A program made the position numbers and the translations under genes. A stretch of 64,000 nt of DNA from Robiginitomaculum sp. (lineage in GTDB: Bacteria > Pseudomonadota > Alphaproteobacteria > Caulobacterales > Maricaulaceae): contig JAJFFQ010000024.1 of NCBI GenBank assembly GCA_021776565.1, positions 1 through 64,000 on the forward strand, in the 5' to 3' direction. Positions 52,899-62,178 of the stretch are shown piece by piece (within the stretch, counting starts at the first letter, position 1; each line of letters opens with the position of its first letter). The notes beneath the pieces were generated by a model. That model did not search any database. It saw only the letters and a program-made list of their open reading frames with translations, and was not told the DNA's origin.

Positions 52899-54257
52899 TT
52901 ATGTGTTCATGCTTTCAAAAAACTCGTTGTTGTCTTTGGTTTGGCGTAGTTTTTCGAGCAAAAACTCTATCGCGTCTGTCGTCCCCATGGGGTTGAGTAT
53001 GCGCCGCAGAACAAACATTTTTTGTAGAACGTCTTTTGATACCAACAGCTCTTCCTTACGAGTACCCGACTTGGTCACATCAATCGCCGGAAAGACGCGT
53101 TTGTCTGAAACCTTGCGATCCAGGACAATTTCCGAGTTGCCCGTTCCTTTGAACTCTTCAAAGATGTCCTCATCCATGCGCGAGCCGGTTTCAACCAGCG
53201 CGGTTGAAATAATACTTAAAGAGCCACCGTTTTCTATGTTTCGTGCTGCGCCAAAAAACCGCTTTGGTCGCTGCAGAGCATTCGCATCAACACCGCCGGT
53301 AAGCACCTTGCCAGACGACGGAACCACTGTGTTATACGCGCGCCCCAGCCGGGTTATGGAATCCAGTAAAATTACAACATCGCGACCATGCTCTACCAGA
53401 CGTTTCGCTTTTTCTATAACCATTTCAGCCACTTGTACGTGCCTTGTCGCTGGTTCATCAAAGGTGGAAGAAACAACCTCACCCCTAACCGAGCGTTGCA
53501 TGTCGGTAACCTCCTCGGGTCTTTCGTCGATCAGCAATACGATAAGAAAACACTCGGGGTGGTTGGCTTCTATGGCGTGTGCAATGTTTTGCAATAGTAC
53601 TGTTTTGCCGGTTCTTGGCGGCGCAACAATCAGGGCGCGTTGGCCTTTCCCCAGTGGGGCAACAATATCAATAACGCGGCCCGACCGGTCTTTTATTGTG
53701 GGATCCAGCGTTTCCATTTTCATTTGTTCGTCGGGATAAAGCGGCGTCAGATTATCAAAAACGACTTTATGACGGGCCTTTTCCGGCTCTTCAAAGTTTA
53801 TTTTTGTGGTTTTTACTAGGGCAAAATAACGCTCCCCGCCACGCGGGCTGCGTATTTCGCCCTCTACTGTATCTCCGGTGCGCAAGCCCTGCTTGCGGAT
53901 CTGGGTTGGGCTTACGTAAATATCGTCCGGGCCGGCAAGGTAGTTGGCCTCTGGCGAGCGCAAAAATCCAAACCCGTCCAACAGGGTTTCCAGGACGCCA
54001 TCGCCATGGATTTCAACGTCTCTTTCTGCAAGGTCTTTGAGGATAGCAAACATCATATCCTGCTTGCGCATGGTCGAGGCGTTTTCGATCTCCAGGGATT
54101 CTGCAAGTTTCAGAAGGTCTTTAGGGTCTTTTTCTTTTAGCTCCTGCAAGGTCATGCGAAGCATGCCTTCCGGGCGTTTTTTTTCTATAGCCTCTATGTC
54201 ATTTTCTTCTGACGCTTCGACTTCTGTTGTTGCTTCGTTTTGGTCTTCCACAGACAT
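52899..54257 (-). CDS. rho: Transcription termination factor Rho
   Basis: A 452-residue hexameric RNA helicase. The OSF/RNA-binding part contains DGFGFLRS and [13 protein letters not shown]. Walker A is [12 protein letters not shown] and Walker [17 protein letters not shown]- and R-loop regions follow. An acidic N-terminal extension (~30 residues, [14 protein letters not shown]) precedes the usual start. ATG 54257 has GGAG 11 nt upstream; TTG 54296 lacks a ribosome site. The 217-bp leader upstream holds no assured feature. Confidence 0.95.
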   Translation of the reverse strand: MSVEDQNEATTEVEASEENDIEAIEKKRPEGMLRMTLQELKEKDPKDLLKLAESLEIENASTMRKQDMMFAILKDLAERDVEIHGDGVLETLLDGFGFLRSPEANYLAGPDDIYVSPTQIRKQGLRTGDTVEGEIRSPRGGERYFALVKTTKINFEEPEKARHKVVFDNLTPLYPDEQMKMETLDPTIKDRSGRVIDIVAPLGKGQRALIVAPPRTGKTVLLQNIAHAIEANHPECFLIVLLIDERPEEVTDMQRSVRGEVVSSTFDEPATRHVQVAEMVIEKAKRLVEHGRDVVILLDSITRLGRAYNTVVPSSGKVLTGGVDANALQRPKRFFGAARNIENGGSLSIISTALVETGSRMDEDIFEEFKGTGNSEIVLDRKVSDKRVFPAIDVTKSGTRKEELLVSKDVLQKMFVLRRILNPMGTTDAIEFLLEKLRQTKDNNEFFESMNT

Positions 54258-54474
54258 TTTCGCTGAGGCTCCTTTGGTTTTCTTGCCGCTTGTCAAAATG
54301 CACGCAATAGCGCTTTAAAAACAAGTTTGCTTTATGTTTTGGGTAATTGGCGGCAGAGCATTTTCGATCGCCGCCTCAAGAGGGCCTCTAAAAGCATGTC
54401 CCGCCTTTGTCGTCAAGCGTGCTTGTGGCCCGTGATTATTAACCTGGTTGTTGGTCAACGGGATTGTGAAGATA

Positions 54475-54936
54475 TTAGCGTAGCCAAACTGTGGCAATCA
54501 AAACAATGATTATCATTAGCAAAGCAGGCAGCTCGTTAAGAATGCGCCACTGCTTTTGCGTTAATGGCCTCTCCCCTTTGGAAAACTGTTTGCGCGCATA
54601 AGCAAAATAATGATGAAGGCCGGTCATTATGCTTACCAGAGTAAACTTAAACAGCCACGGCCCTTGTAAAAAAATACTCCAGCCCCCGGCGCGCTCTGCA
54701 TTTGAAATAATCAGCAGTATTCCAAAAATCCATGTCAGCACAAAGGCGGGATTCATGATTATACGCAACAATCTGTGCTCTTGGGTTATAAGGCTTGCCT
54801 CTAATTCTCCCCCTTTTTCCGCATTAAAATGGTATATGAAAAGACGCGGTAAATAGAGAAGGCCTGCCATCCAGGCAATAACGCTAATTATGTGCCCGGC
54901 CCGCCAGTAATCATAGTTTTGTGCAATAAAATTCAT
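54475..54936 (-). CDS. hemJ: Protoporphyrinogen oxidase HemJ
   Basis: A 153-residue membrane protein with four hydrophobic helices. The conserved GHIISVIAWMAGLLYLPRLF carries the heme-ligand His, and KFTLVSIMTGLHHYFA follows. HemJ is the oxygen-independent protoporphyrinogen IX oxidase of most alphaproteobacteria. ATG 54936 overlaps the hemH stop. It forms an operon with hemH and hemE. Confidence 0.9.
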   Translation of the reverse strand: MNFIAQNYDYWRAGHIISVIAWMAGLLYLPRLFIYHFNAEKGGELEASLITQEHRLLRIIMNPAFVLTWIFGILLIISNAERAGGWSIFLQGPWLFKFTLVSIMTGLHHYFAYARKQFSKGERPLTQKQWRILNELPALLMIIIVLIATVWLR

Positions 54937-55904
54937 CCCCGACCTTCTTTCATGGCCCTCACGGCAAGATTTCCAAGACAAGCAATATAGTTTGGTTCAA
55001 CCCCCAAGGCCGGCACGCGTAAATACGTTTTTATCCCAAATTCTTTTGCCTTTTGTTTATAGTCTATATCCAGCTCTACCAAGGTTTCTATATGTTCAGA
55101 TACAAAGGCTATCGGCACGAGCAAGACGATTTTTCCGTCATTACCTGCCTTTTGCAGCGCCTCTAGCGTGGATGGCCCTATCCATTTTAATGGCCCAACC
55201 TTGCTTTGATACGCAATATCAATGTTATTTAGGCCTTTGGGTAGTTTTTTGGCGATTGCTGCACAACTTTTTTCTATGTGTTTCTGGTATGGATCACCAG
55301 CATTTATGGTTTTTTCCGGCAACCCGTGCGCAGACATAATAATGCGGGTGTTTTTTGGTGAGCCATGCTTTTTGTAAAAGGCGGTAATTTTGTTCACATG
55401 GGCTTGAATAAAGTTTTTGTCATCGGCGTATTCAAGAATACTTACTTCACAAGGAATGTCTTTGCTTGTTTTCATCCATTCTTTGATAAAGCTTCCTGTC
55501 GTTGTGGTTGAAAATTGCGGGTATAAAGGCAGGAGGATAATTTTTGTGGCACCCCAGGCTTTTATGTTTTTTTGCACGGCCTGAATTTCTGGAGACCAGT
55601 ATCGCATGGCAACAAAGCACTTGATATTTTCGTTTGGCAGTGCGTTGTGAAGATAATTTTGCACAGCCTCTGACTGTTTCTTGCTTTCTTTGAGGATTGG
55701 CGATTTTCCGCCCATATGAGCGTAATTTAATCTGGATGTTTTTTCCCTGCGGCGGCTGATAAGTTCTGCCAATAAACATCTTAAGGGGTTGGGAAGGTTG
55801 ATGATCGCCTTATCAGCAAATAAATTGCGTAAAAATGGCCGAACGCTTTCAAGACGGTCTGGGCCGCCAAGATTAAATAAAACAATGGCGGTTTTCTCTT
55901 TCAC
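54933..55904 (-). CDS. hemH: Ferrochelatase
   Basis: A 323-residue enzyme inserting iron into protoporphyrin IX. Motifs are VLFNLGGPD at the start, IMSAHGLPEKTINAGDPY with the catalytic His, and VPIAFVSEHIETLVELDIDY with the second His and Glu. It overlaps hemE (ATGA) and hemJ. Lysine-rich and A/T-richer codon use than genes farther from the origin region is apparent by eye. Confidence 0.95.
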   Translation of the reverse strand: MKEKTAIVLFNLGGPDRLESVRPFLRNLFADKAIINLPNPLRCLLAELISRRREKTSRLNYAHMGGKSPILKESKKQSEAVQNYLHNALPNENIKCFVAMRYWSPEIQAVQKNIKAWGATKIILLPLYPQFSTTTTGSFIKEWMKTSKDIPCEVSILEYADDKNFIQAHVNKITAFYKKHGSPKNTRIIMSAHGLPEKTINAGDPYQKHIEKSCAAIAKKLPKGLNNIDIAYQSKVGPLKWIGPSTLEALQKAGNDGKIVLLVPIAFVSEHIETLVELDIDYKQKAKEFGIKTYLRVPALGVEPNYIACLGNLAVRAMKEGRG

Positions 55905-56938
55905 CTGGTTTCTTTCACCAATTGTACCAAACGTTCAACATGCTCTATCGGTGTGTCCGGTGTAATTCCATGACCAAGGTTGAAAATATGTGCTCTCCCA
56001 GAAAAGTTTTTTTTCACCCGGTCGACCTCACTTTGTAGTGCCGCGCCACCAACACGTAAAACGGCCGGATCCAGATTGCCCTGAAGCACTGTTTCTTTAG
56101 GTAGGTTTTGACTAAACCAAACGCCGTCCTGTGCCTGATCCAGCGCCAGTGCCGTGATCCCTGTTTCATTGGCATATCTCACAGCCAGCCCCCCACAACC
56201 ACGGGGAAACCCGATGATTGGCAGATAAACACCACGCTCTCTTAGACCAGCGACGATGTTTTTTGCCGGGCGGATAATAAACCGCTCAAAAAATGGCTCT
56301 GGTAGCCCCTCTGCCCATGATTCAAACAACTTTAGAACTTCTGCCCCTGCTTTTGCTTGCATGTGCAAATAATCAATGCTGGCCTCAACCAGAATATCCA
56401 GCAATCGATCAAATTCATCTGGGTTTTGCCAGGCCCACAGACGGGATCTCCATTTATCTTTTGATCCGCCTCCCTCTATCATATAGGTTGCCACCGTCCA
56501 TGGCGCGCCGGCAAAGCCAATAAGCGCAACCTTGTCCGCCAGTGCACTCTGGACACGGGCCAAGGCATCCCCAACGGCACTTAATTTATCCAGTGACCAG
56601 GCTCGCTCCATTTTTAATAACGATTGACCTGGTTTTAAGGGGCGCATTTTTGGCCCCTCACCCGCAACAAAACGTACATCGCGCTCCATGGCAAAGGGGA
56701 TCAATAAAATATCGGCAAAAATGATGGCTGCATCTAAATCAAACCGGCGAAGGGGCTGTAGCGTAGCTTCACTAGCCGTTTTTGGGTTAAGACAAAAATC
56801 CACAAAAGAAGATGATTCAGCACGTAATTTTCGGTATTCAGGTAAATAACGTCCAGCCTGTCGCATGATCCATATTGGTGGAATAGTGCTTGTTTGCCCC
56901 ATAAGGGTTTGTAAAAGGGGTTTTGAAGGAACGCCCAT
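55901..56938 (-). CDS. hemE: Uroporphyrinogen decarboxylase
   Basis: A 345-residue enzyme decarboxylating uroporphyrinogen III. Motifs are PIWIMRQAGRYLPEYR near the N-terminus, GFAGAPWTVATYMIEGGGSKD and the late GFPRGCGG. The start is ATG 56938; the in-frame ATG at 56944 is an alternative. Its 5' side faces the predicted origin, the same orientation as hemE at Caulobacter Cori. Confidence 0.95.
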   Translation of the reverse strand: MGVPSKPLLQTLMGQTSTIPPIWIMRQAGRYLPEYRKLRAESSSFVDFCLNPKTASEATLQPLRRFDLDAAIIFADILLIPFAMERDVRFVAGEGPKMRPLKPGQSLLKMERAWSLDKLSAVGDALARVQSALADKVALIGFAGAPWTVATYMIEGGGSKDKWRSRLWAWQNPDEFDRLLDILVEASIDYLHMQAKAGAEVLKLFESWAEGLPEPFFERFIIRPAKNIVAGLRERGVYLPIIGFPRGCGGLAVRYANETGITALALDQAQDGVWFSQNLPKETVLQGNLDPAVLRVGGAALQSEVDRVKKNFSGRAHIFNLGHGITPDTPIEHVERLVQLVKETR

Positions 56939-56944
56939 GACCAT

Positions 56945-57276
56945 ATCTTTCCATCATTATATTATTTAAATTTATTGTTGTTTTTACGCTGTGAACAATC
57001 AGGAAAAAACAGGTTTTTACAAGGTTTTGCAGTTTTTTGCACACGATAATAACAAAACCCCAGCAAGAAAACTGGAAAAACAACAAAAAAAACAAAATCC
57101 TACCATAAAAGGAAAAAAAACATACATATTTCACATGAAAACAATTAACAGAGAAAAAAATCATAAAACATGGGGCAAAGACCAGGTTAATCCAGTAAGG
57201 AAAAACCAATCGCGCAATAACTGCAACAAACAAAGGCTTGTTAACACTTTATTAACGATTTAGGCAGGAGCCAAAA
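56945..57276. other. Predicted chromosome replication origin (oriC)
   Basis: A 332-bp A/T-rich gap between divergent hemE and ppsR, the location of Cori in Caulobacter (hemE/RP001). It contains long A-runs on the plus strand (57076-57175). DnaA-box-like sites are TTGTTCACA (minus, 56990-56998) and TTTTGCACA (plus, 57035-57043). An exact CtrA-type site lies at 57241-57255. Genes on both sides point outward, and parAB/parS are close. dnaA itself is not in the window, as is usual in this class. Confidence 0.75.
57241..57255. promoter_or_regulatory. CtrA-type site TTAA-N7-TTAA
   Basis: TTAACACTTTATTAA matches the CtrA consensus exactly, 21 bp before the ppsR start and within the predicted origin. 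In Caulobacter, CtrA bound at such sites blocks initiation; here it might also control ppsR. Confidence 0.6.
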
Positions 57277-58131
57277 ATGAGTGATCGAGAAAGACCACAA
57301 GGATATTATGTGCACTTGCATTTGGTCTCGGATGCTACGGGCGAAACCCTGACTGGAATTATGCGGGCAGCAAGCGCACAGTTTCGATCTCTTATTCCCA
57401 TAGAGCACACGCACGTTCTAACGCGCTCAGAAAAACAGCTGGATCACGCGTTTGAGGAAATAGATGCGGCGCCCGGCATTGTTATGTATACAATGGTCAA
57501 TGAGAGCCAGCGCCAACGCCTGGTAGGGTTTTGTGAAGATCGCTCTATCCCTTGTATAGATGTTCTTGGGCCAATTTTACATACCTTAAGCCAATATCTG
57601 GGGGTACCGGTAAGCCATGAAACCGGCGCGCAACACATTCAGGACGAAGACTATCATCAACGGATCAATGCACTGAACTTTGCCATGGCACACGATGACG
57701 GCCTTTCCCCGCAAAGGATTAACCAGGCCGACGTAATATTACTGGGTGTAAGCCGAACATCCAAAACACCAACCTGTGTGTATCTTGCAAACCGTGGGAT
57801 TAAGGCAGCAAACATTCCTATTGTTGGCAAGATAGAGCCGCCAGAAACACTGACTGGATTAAAGCAAACCCCTTTGCTTGTTGGTTTGACTATAAGCCCC
57901 CGCCGCCTTGTTCAAATTCGCCGAAACCGGTTATTAAGCTTGAATGAACACCGGCCAAGCGAATATATTAGTGAGGCCGCAGTGCGCGAAGAAATTATTT
58001 TTGCCAAAAGATTGTTTGCCAGATACGGCTGGCCAACAATTGATGTTACCAGGCGCTCGATAGAAGAGACATCGGCGAAAATTATGTCTTTACTGGCCGC
58101 CCGATCAAATGAAAGCCACGCCGGACAGTGA
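57277..58131 (+). CDS. ppsR: Pyruvate, water dikinase regulatory protein (DUF299)
   Basis: A 284-residue bifunctional kinase/pyrophosphorylase controlling PEP synthase (or PPDK) by threonine phosphorylation. The N-terminal LVSDATGETL and the P-loop GVSRTSKTPTCVYLANRG (~155-172) are diagnostic. This is the RP001-type gene that flanks the origin in Caulobacter and Rickettsia. It is the first gene of a tightly overlapping operon ppsR-maf-aroE-coaE-dnaQ. Confidence 0.93.
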   Translation: MSDRERPQGYYVHLHLVSDATGETLTGIMRAASAQFRSLIPIEHTHVLTRSEKQLDHAFEEIDAAPGIVMYTMVNESQRQRLVGFCEDRSIPCIDVLGPILHTLSQYLGVPVSHETGAQHIQDEDYHQRINALNFAMAHDDGLSPQRINQADVILLGVSRTSKTPTCVYLANRGIKAANIPIVGKIEPPETLTGLKQTPLLVGLTISPRRLVQIRRNRLLSLNEHRPSEYISEAAVREEIIFAKRLFARYGWPTIDVTRRSIEETSAKIMSLLAARSNESHAGQ

Positions 58132-58733
58132 TGAAAAAAAAGACGCCACCAAAAATCATTCTTGGATCAACAAGTTCAATCCGTAAGGCCATATTAAAAA
58201 ATGCAGGCTTGGGTTTTGTTGTCCGAAAGCCCAGGGTGGATGAAAAGGCGCTAAGAAACGCGACCACAATTAAAAACGCACAAGAAATGAGCGCCTTTCT
58301 GGCCCAAAAAAAGGCCTTGAGCATCAAAGCCGACCCACGAGACCTGATTATTGGTTCAGACCAAATACTGGAATTTGAAAACGACCAATATGCTAAGGCG
58401 CAAACGCTGGAAGAGGCAAAAAAACGCCTGCGGATATTTTCAGGGAAGCACCATTTTTTGGTCGGCACAACGGTGTTGGCCAAAAACGGCAAAATAATCT
58501 GGTGTCACCAAGCCCGGTCGCGCATGATTGTGAGAAAACTGAGTGAAAAAAACATTGATACTTATATTGAAAGAGTCGGCGAAGGAATTTTGGCAAGCGT
58601 GGGGTGCTATGAGGTCGAGGGGTTGGGCATTACGCTTTTTAAAAACATAGAGGGTGACTTTTTTTCTGTGCTGGGCCTGCCCCTGTTGCCTTTGTTGAAA
58701 GCATTACGAGAGCAGGGGGCCAGCCCTATATGA
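58131..58733 (+). CDS. Maf-like nucleotide pyrophosphatase
   Basis: A 200-residue Maf/YceF/YhdE-type nucleoside triphosphate pyrophosphatase that cleans modified or non-canonical nucleotides. The N-terminal ILGSTSSIRKAIL corresponds to the substrate loop, LIIGSDQILEFE to the catalytic Asp region. The start is ATG 58131, overlapping the ppsR stop (TGATG); GTG 58128 is an alternative. The subclass is not assigned. Confidence 0.87.
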   Translation: MKKKTPPKIILGSTSSIRKAILKNAGLGFVVRKPRVDEKALRNATTIKNAQEMSAFLAQKKALSIKADPRDLIIGSDQILEFENDQYAKAQTLEEAKKRLRIFSGKHHFLVGTTVLAKNGKIIWCHQARSRMIVRKLSEKNIDTYIERVGEGILASVGCYEVEGLGITLFKNIEGDFFSVLGLPLLPLLKALREQGASPI

Positions 58734-59587
58734 CAATAAACCCAGAGCAGAAAAAACACGCATGTGTCATTGGTGATCCGATAGCGCACTCATTATCACC
58801 GCTTTTACATCAAGCCTGGATTAAGGCTCTGGGATTAAATGCCAGCTATGAGGGCCACCGGGTTAAACCTGAGCTGTTTTGTCAGGGCGTAGATGCGCTT
58901 TTTGCCAGACCGGGCTTTGTTGGTATGAACATTACACTGCCACACAAAAGCGCGGCACTAAAATTAGCAAACAAGGCAAGTGAAAGCGCGAAAAAAGCTG
59001 GTGCTGCAAACTTGTTAATACGTAAAAACGGAACGCTTTACGCAGACAATATGGACATAGAGGGTTTTTGCTCACCTTTGTTGAGGATGCGCGGACAGGC
59101 AGAGTGGAAAAACAAAAAAACGGTCATTATTGGGGCCGGCGGAGCGGCCCGCGCGGCGCTGGTTGGCGCATTAAAACTAGACCCCGGCGCAATCACACTA
59201 TTAAGCCGGACAGACGAGCGAACGAGGGCGCTAGCCGATGAGTTTGACCACAGGGTAACCGCCGCATTGTGGGCAAGGCGTGAGGACGAGCTTTTGGGCG
59301 CAGCCTTGTTGGTCAACGCCAGCGCCGGAGGAATGAAGGGCAAGGAGGGCCTTGATCTATCGTTGCACCGACTGGGCCGAGGCGCGCTGGTTTATGACCT
59401 GGTCTATACGCCTTTGAAAACAAGGCTTTTATTGCAAGCACAGGACAGGGGGTTTTCTATTCTGGGCGGTCTGGATATGCTTATCGCCCAGGCCCGACCG
59501 TCGTTTGAGATGTTTTATGGAACGCCGCCCCCCGAAGATAATGATGTGAAAAAGGTATTAATGAAGGCCCTTGGAGAACACGGATGA
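58730..59587 (+). CDS. aroE: Shikimate dehydrogenase
   Basis: A 285-residue NADPH enzyme of the aromatic amino-acid pathway. The N-terminal GDPIAHSLSPLLHQAW binds shikimate, and MNITLPHKSAAL holds the catalytic Lys. The nucleotide loop is GAGGAARAALVGAL, and GGLDMLIAQA is near the end. It overlaps maf and coaE, each by ATGA. Confidence 0.94.
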   Translation: MTINPEQKKHACVIGDPIAHSLSPLLHQAWIKALGLNASYEGHRVKPELFCQGVDALFARPGFVGMNITLPHKSAALKLANKASESAKKAGAANLLIRKNGTLYADNMDIEGFCSPLLRMRGQAEWKNKKTVIIGAGGAARAALVGALKLDPGAITLLSRTDERTRALADEFDHRVTAALWARREDELLGAALLVNASAGGMKGKEGLDLSLHRLGRGALVYDLVYTPLKTRLLLQAQDRGFSILGGLDMLIAQARPSFEMFYGTPPPEDNDVKKVLMKALGEHG

Positions 59588-60219
59588 TAATTTTGGGGCT
59601 AACCGGCTCAATAGGCATGGGAAAAACCACCACCGCCGGGTTGTTTGCAAAAGAAGGAATACCTGTTTTTGACGCCGATGAAACGGTGCACCACCTTTAT
59701 CAAAACAATGAGGCGATAATTGAGGCAATAGACACACTTCTTCCCGGCGTGAAGATAAAAGGAAAAATAGACAGACAAAAGCTCGCGCGTTTGATGCGGG
59801 GAGAAAAGGAAAAACTGTTCGCGCTGGAGAAAATTGTTCACCCGGCAGTAGAAAAAGCGCGCAAAACATGGTTGCAAAAAACAGAAACCGCGGGCCACAA
59901 AATGGTTCTCTATGATATTCCCCTGCTCTTTGAAACGGGTGGTGAAACAAGGGTGGACAAGGTAATCGTGGTAAGCGCGCCCAGGGAAACTCAAAAACAG
60001 CGCGTTTTATCTCGCGCGGGCATGACCGAAGAGCGGCTGGCACACATTTTATCCCGACAAATGCCGGATAAAGAAAAACGAAACCGAGCAGATTATATCA
60101 TCGATACGTCAAAGGGCCTTGAAGATGCGGCCCAGCAAGTGCAAAGCATATTACAACAGTTAGCAGACAAGGCGCAGGCGGACACAGGGTCGGCCCTGAA
60201 AGGCAACAATGTCCCGTGA
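59584..60219 (+). CDS. coaE: Dephospho-CoA kinase
   Basis: A 211-residue last enzyme of coenzyme A synthesis. The P-loop is [18 protein letters not shown] (~3-20) and the substrate loop [21 protein letters not shown] follows. The order aroE-coaE-dnaQ next to the origin is typical of alphaproteobacteria. It overlaps dnaQ by 11 bp. Confidence 0.94.
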   Translation: MIILGLTGSIGMGKTTTAGLFAKEGIPVFDADETVHHLYQNNEAIIEAIDTLLPGVKIKGKIDRQKLARLMRGEKEKLFALEKIVHPAVEKARKTWLQKTETAGHKMVLYDIPLLFETGGETRVDKVIVVSAPRETQKQRVLSRAGMTEERLAHILSRQMPDKEKRNRADYIIDTSKGLEDAAQQVQSILQQLADKAQADTGSALKGNNVP

Positions 60220-60904
60220 AATAGTGTTTGATACCGAGACAACGGGCCTGAAACCCTTCAAAGGAGACCGCATCACGGAAATCGGGTGTGTGGAGGTTGT
60301 TGACCTTCTGCCAACAGGCAAGACGTTTCGTCGCTATGTTAACCCCGAACGAGATGTGCCAGAAGAGGTTGTTCGGATCACCGGGTTGACCACAGAGTTT
60401 TTAGCCGACAAACCGATTTTTTCAGAAATAGTCGACGACTTTCTGGAGTTTGTAGATAACAGCAAGCTGGTCGCCCACAACGCTAGATTTGACCGTGATT
60501 TCATCAATGTTGAGCTTACCAGGCTAGAGCGCACACCGCTTGAGGACAAAAGATTCATAGACACGTTGCGTATCGCCCGCAAAAAATTTCCTGGGGCATA
60601 CAACTCCCTGGACGCCCTGTGCAAGCGGTTTTCAGTAAACCTTTCCGAACGATCCCTACACGGCGCGCTTTTGGACGCCAAACTGCTCGCAGAGGTATAT
60701 CTGGAGCTTAATGGCGGGCGTGAGCGCAAGCTTGATCTTGATCCTCGTAAAAAACATCAGGCAAAGCGAAGCGAGCCTACGGCACAAGACATGCGAAGAG
60801 AAATAATAGCAATTACAGCGCCACTGAATGACGCCCAGCGCAAGGAGCACCGTGAGCTTCTTGAGGAAATCGGCGAAAACGCCGTTTGGAATAAATACCT
60901 ATAA
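60209..60904 (+). CDS. dnaQ: DNA polymerase III subunit epsilon
   Basis: A 231-residue proofreading 3'-5' exonuclease of the replicase. The DEDDh residues are visible: FDTETTGL (ExoI), [13 protein letters not shown] (ExoII) and [14 protein letters not shown] (ExoIII, with His and Asp). It is the last gene of the ppsR operon, convergent with secB, 6 bp apart. Confidence 0.94.
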   Translation: MSREIVFDTETTGLKPFKGDRITEIGCVEVVDLLPTGKTFRRYVNPERDVPEEVVRITGLTTEFLADKPIFSEIVDDFLEFVDNSKLVAHNARFDRDFINVELTRLERTPLEDKRFIDTLRIARKKFPGAYNSLDALCKRFSVNLSERSLHGALLDAKLLAEVYLELNGGRERKLDLDPRKKHQAKRSEPTAQDMRREIIAITAPLNDAQRKEHRELLEEIGENAVWNKYL

Positions 60905-60910
60905 GGGGCC

Positions 60911-61417
60911 TTAGGCGTTTCCTGCAGGCGGGTCACCGGCGCTGGCGTCCTGTGCGGCCTGTTGTTCCAGCCCGGCACGATAAACAGCAGCAAAATCAAT
61001 TGGCTCCAGGGGCAAGGCAGGAAAGCCACCGTCCTGGGTTAAGTCAGATATAATTCTGCGAGCATAAGGAAACAGCAGACGCGTACACTCAATGTGTAAA
61101 ATGGCCCCCAGGCTTTCTTCCGGGACGCCCTCTACCGCAAACAGGCCGCAATACACCAGCTCAAGCAGAAAAACAGTTTTGTCTTCGCGGGCCGCTTTTA
61201 CCGAAATTGATAAAGAAACCTCATAAATGTTCTCTTGTGCGCTATGCGCGCCAACGCCAATTTCCAGTTCAATTGCGGGGGTTGGCCCGTTTTGCAGGCT
61301 TGCAGGCGCGTTAGGGTTTTCAAAGGAAAGGTCTTTTGTGTACTGGGTAAGCATCCGCAATTGCGGGGCTTGTGCGGCGGGGTCTTGGGCCGGGGGCGTT
61401 GGGGTCTCGTCACTCAT
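60911..61417 (-). CDS. secB: Protein-export chaperone SecB
   Basis: A 168-residue tetrameric chaperone delivering preproteins to SecA. LRMLTQYTKDLSFENPNAP near the start and LLFPYARRIISDLTQDGGFPALPLEPIDF near the end (here in shortened form) are the family's key segments. The longer acidic/proline ends are usual in alphaproteobacteria. It is divergent from the Tim44-type gene. Confidence 0.94.
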   Translation of the reverse strand: MSDETPTPPAQDPAAQAPQLRMLTQYTKDLSFENPNAPASLQNGPTPAIELEIGVGAHSAQENIYEVSLSISVKAAREDKTVFLLELVYCGLFAVEGVPEESLGAILHIECTRLLFPYARRIISDLTQDGGFPALPLEPIDFAAVYRAGLEQQAAQDASAGDPPAGNA

Positions 61418-61543
61418 TTTTCTAGCTCGTTATTATCAGGTGTGCGGGCTGCTAGCACGCTGTGTGTTTTGCGGCAAGCTTCGGGCTGACTTCCCTGCCG
61501 AAAACCCCCTATACTATACCCAGAACCAAAAAGGACGTTTTTT

Positions 61544-62170
61544 ATGGCCCTTATGCAGATTATCATTTTTGCCGCAATAGCCGGGTTTGTGCTCATAAAG
61601 CTTTATAATGTATTGGGCAAAGACATCGGCGCGCCGCCCCAAAACCCGGCGCGCATTGGCTCACCAGTTCCGGGCGCAACAAAACCAGCCCCTCCGACGC
61701 AATTACGGCCCGCCTTTACCGGCCCGGCAGCTGCAGGGCTTGAGGCCATTCACGCCGCAGATAGCGAATTTGAACCACAAGACTTTCTTGCGGGCGCGCG
61801 TGTGGCCTATGAGTTGGTCGTTGAGGCTTATTCCAACGGTGATAAAAAAACCTTGAAAAACCTTTTGCAACGGGATGTTTATTCTAGATACGAAGAGGCA
61901 ATAAACACACGGGAAGAAAAAGACCAGGAGCTTGATATAGAGATCATTCGCATTAAAAAGGCGGAGATTAAGGAGGCCTCATTACAAGGCAGGGAAGCAA
62001 AGGTTGTGGTGTCGTTTTCGGCTGAGATCTCTACAAGAGAAAGCTGCGCGTCCACGCCAGATGACATTCGCGTCGAGAGCGCATCGACCACAGAAGAGTG
62101 GGCGTTTGTTCGTCAGGTTCGCGCCCGCGACCCAAACTGGAAGCTTGCCAGTGTAGAAACGCTAGTTTGA
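61544..62170 (+). CDS. Tim44/TimA-family membrane-associated adaptor
   Basis: A 208-residue protein with one N-terminal membrane helix (MQIIIFAAIAGFVLIKLYNVLG), a proline-rich linker and a C-terminal Tim44-like domain (FLAGARVAYELVVEAYSNGDKKTLKNLL in two parts; EEWAFVRQVRARDPNWKLASVE). It is related to the mitochondrial TIM44 import subunit, but its bacterial role is less clear. The order secB-timA-mltA-smr is conserved in alphaproteobacteria. It ends 8 bp before mltA. Confidence 0.88.
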   Translation: MALMQIIIFAAIAGFVLIKLYNVLGKDIGAPPQNPARIGSPVPGATKPAPPTQLRPAFTGPAAAGLEAIHAADSEFEPQDFLAGARVAYELVVEAYSNGDKKTLKNLLQRDVYSRYEEAINTREEKDQELDIEIIRIKKAEIKEASLQGREAKVVVSFSAEISTRESCASTPDDIRVESASTTEEWAFVRQVRARDPNWKLASVETLV

Positions 62171-62178
62171 GCGGGGCT

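Noticed and set aside
54315-54497. 60-codon frame upstream of rho as a rhoL-type leader peptide
   Set aside because: It overlaps hemJ, has no ribosome site and no resemblance to known leader peptides; kept only as an unexplained rho leader.
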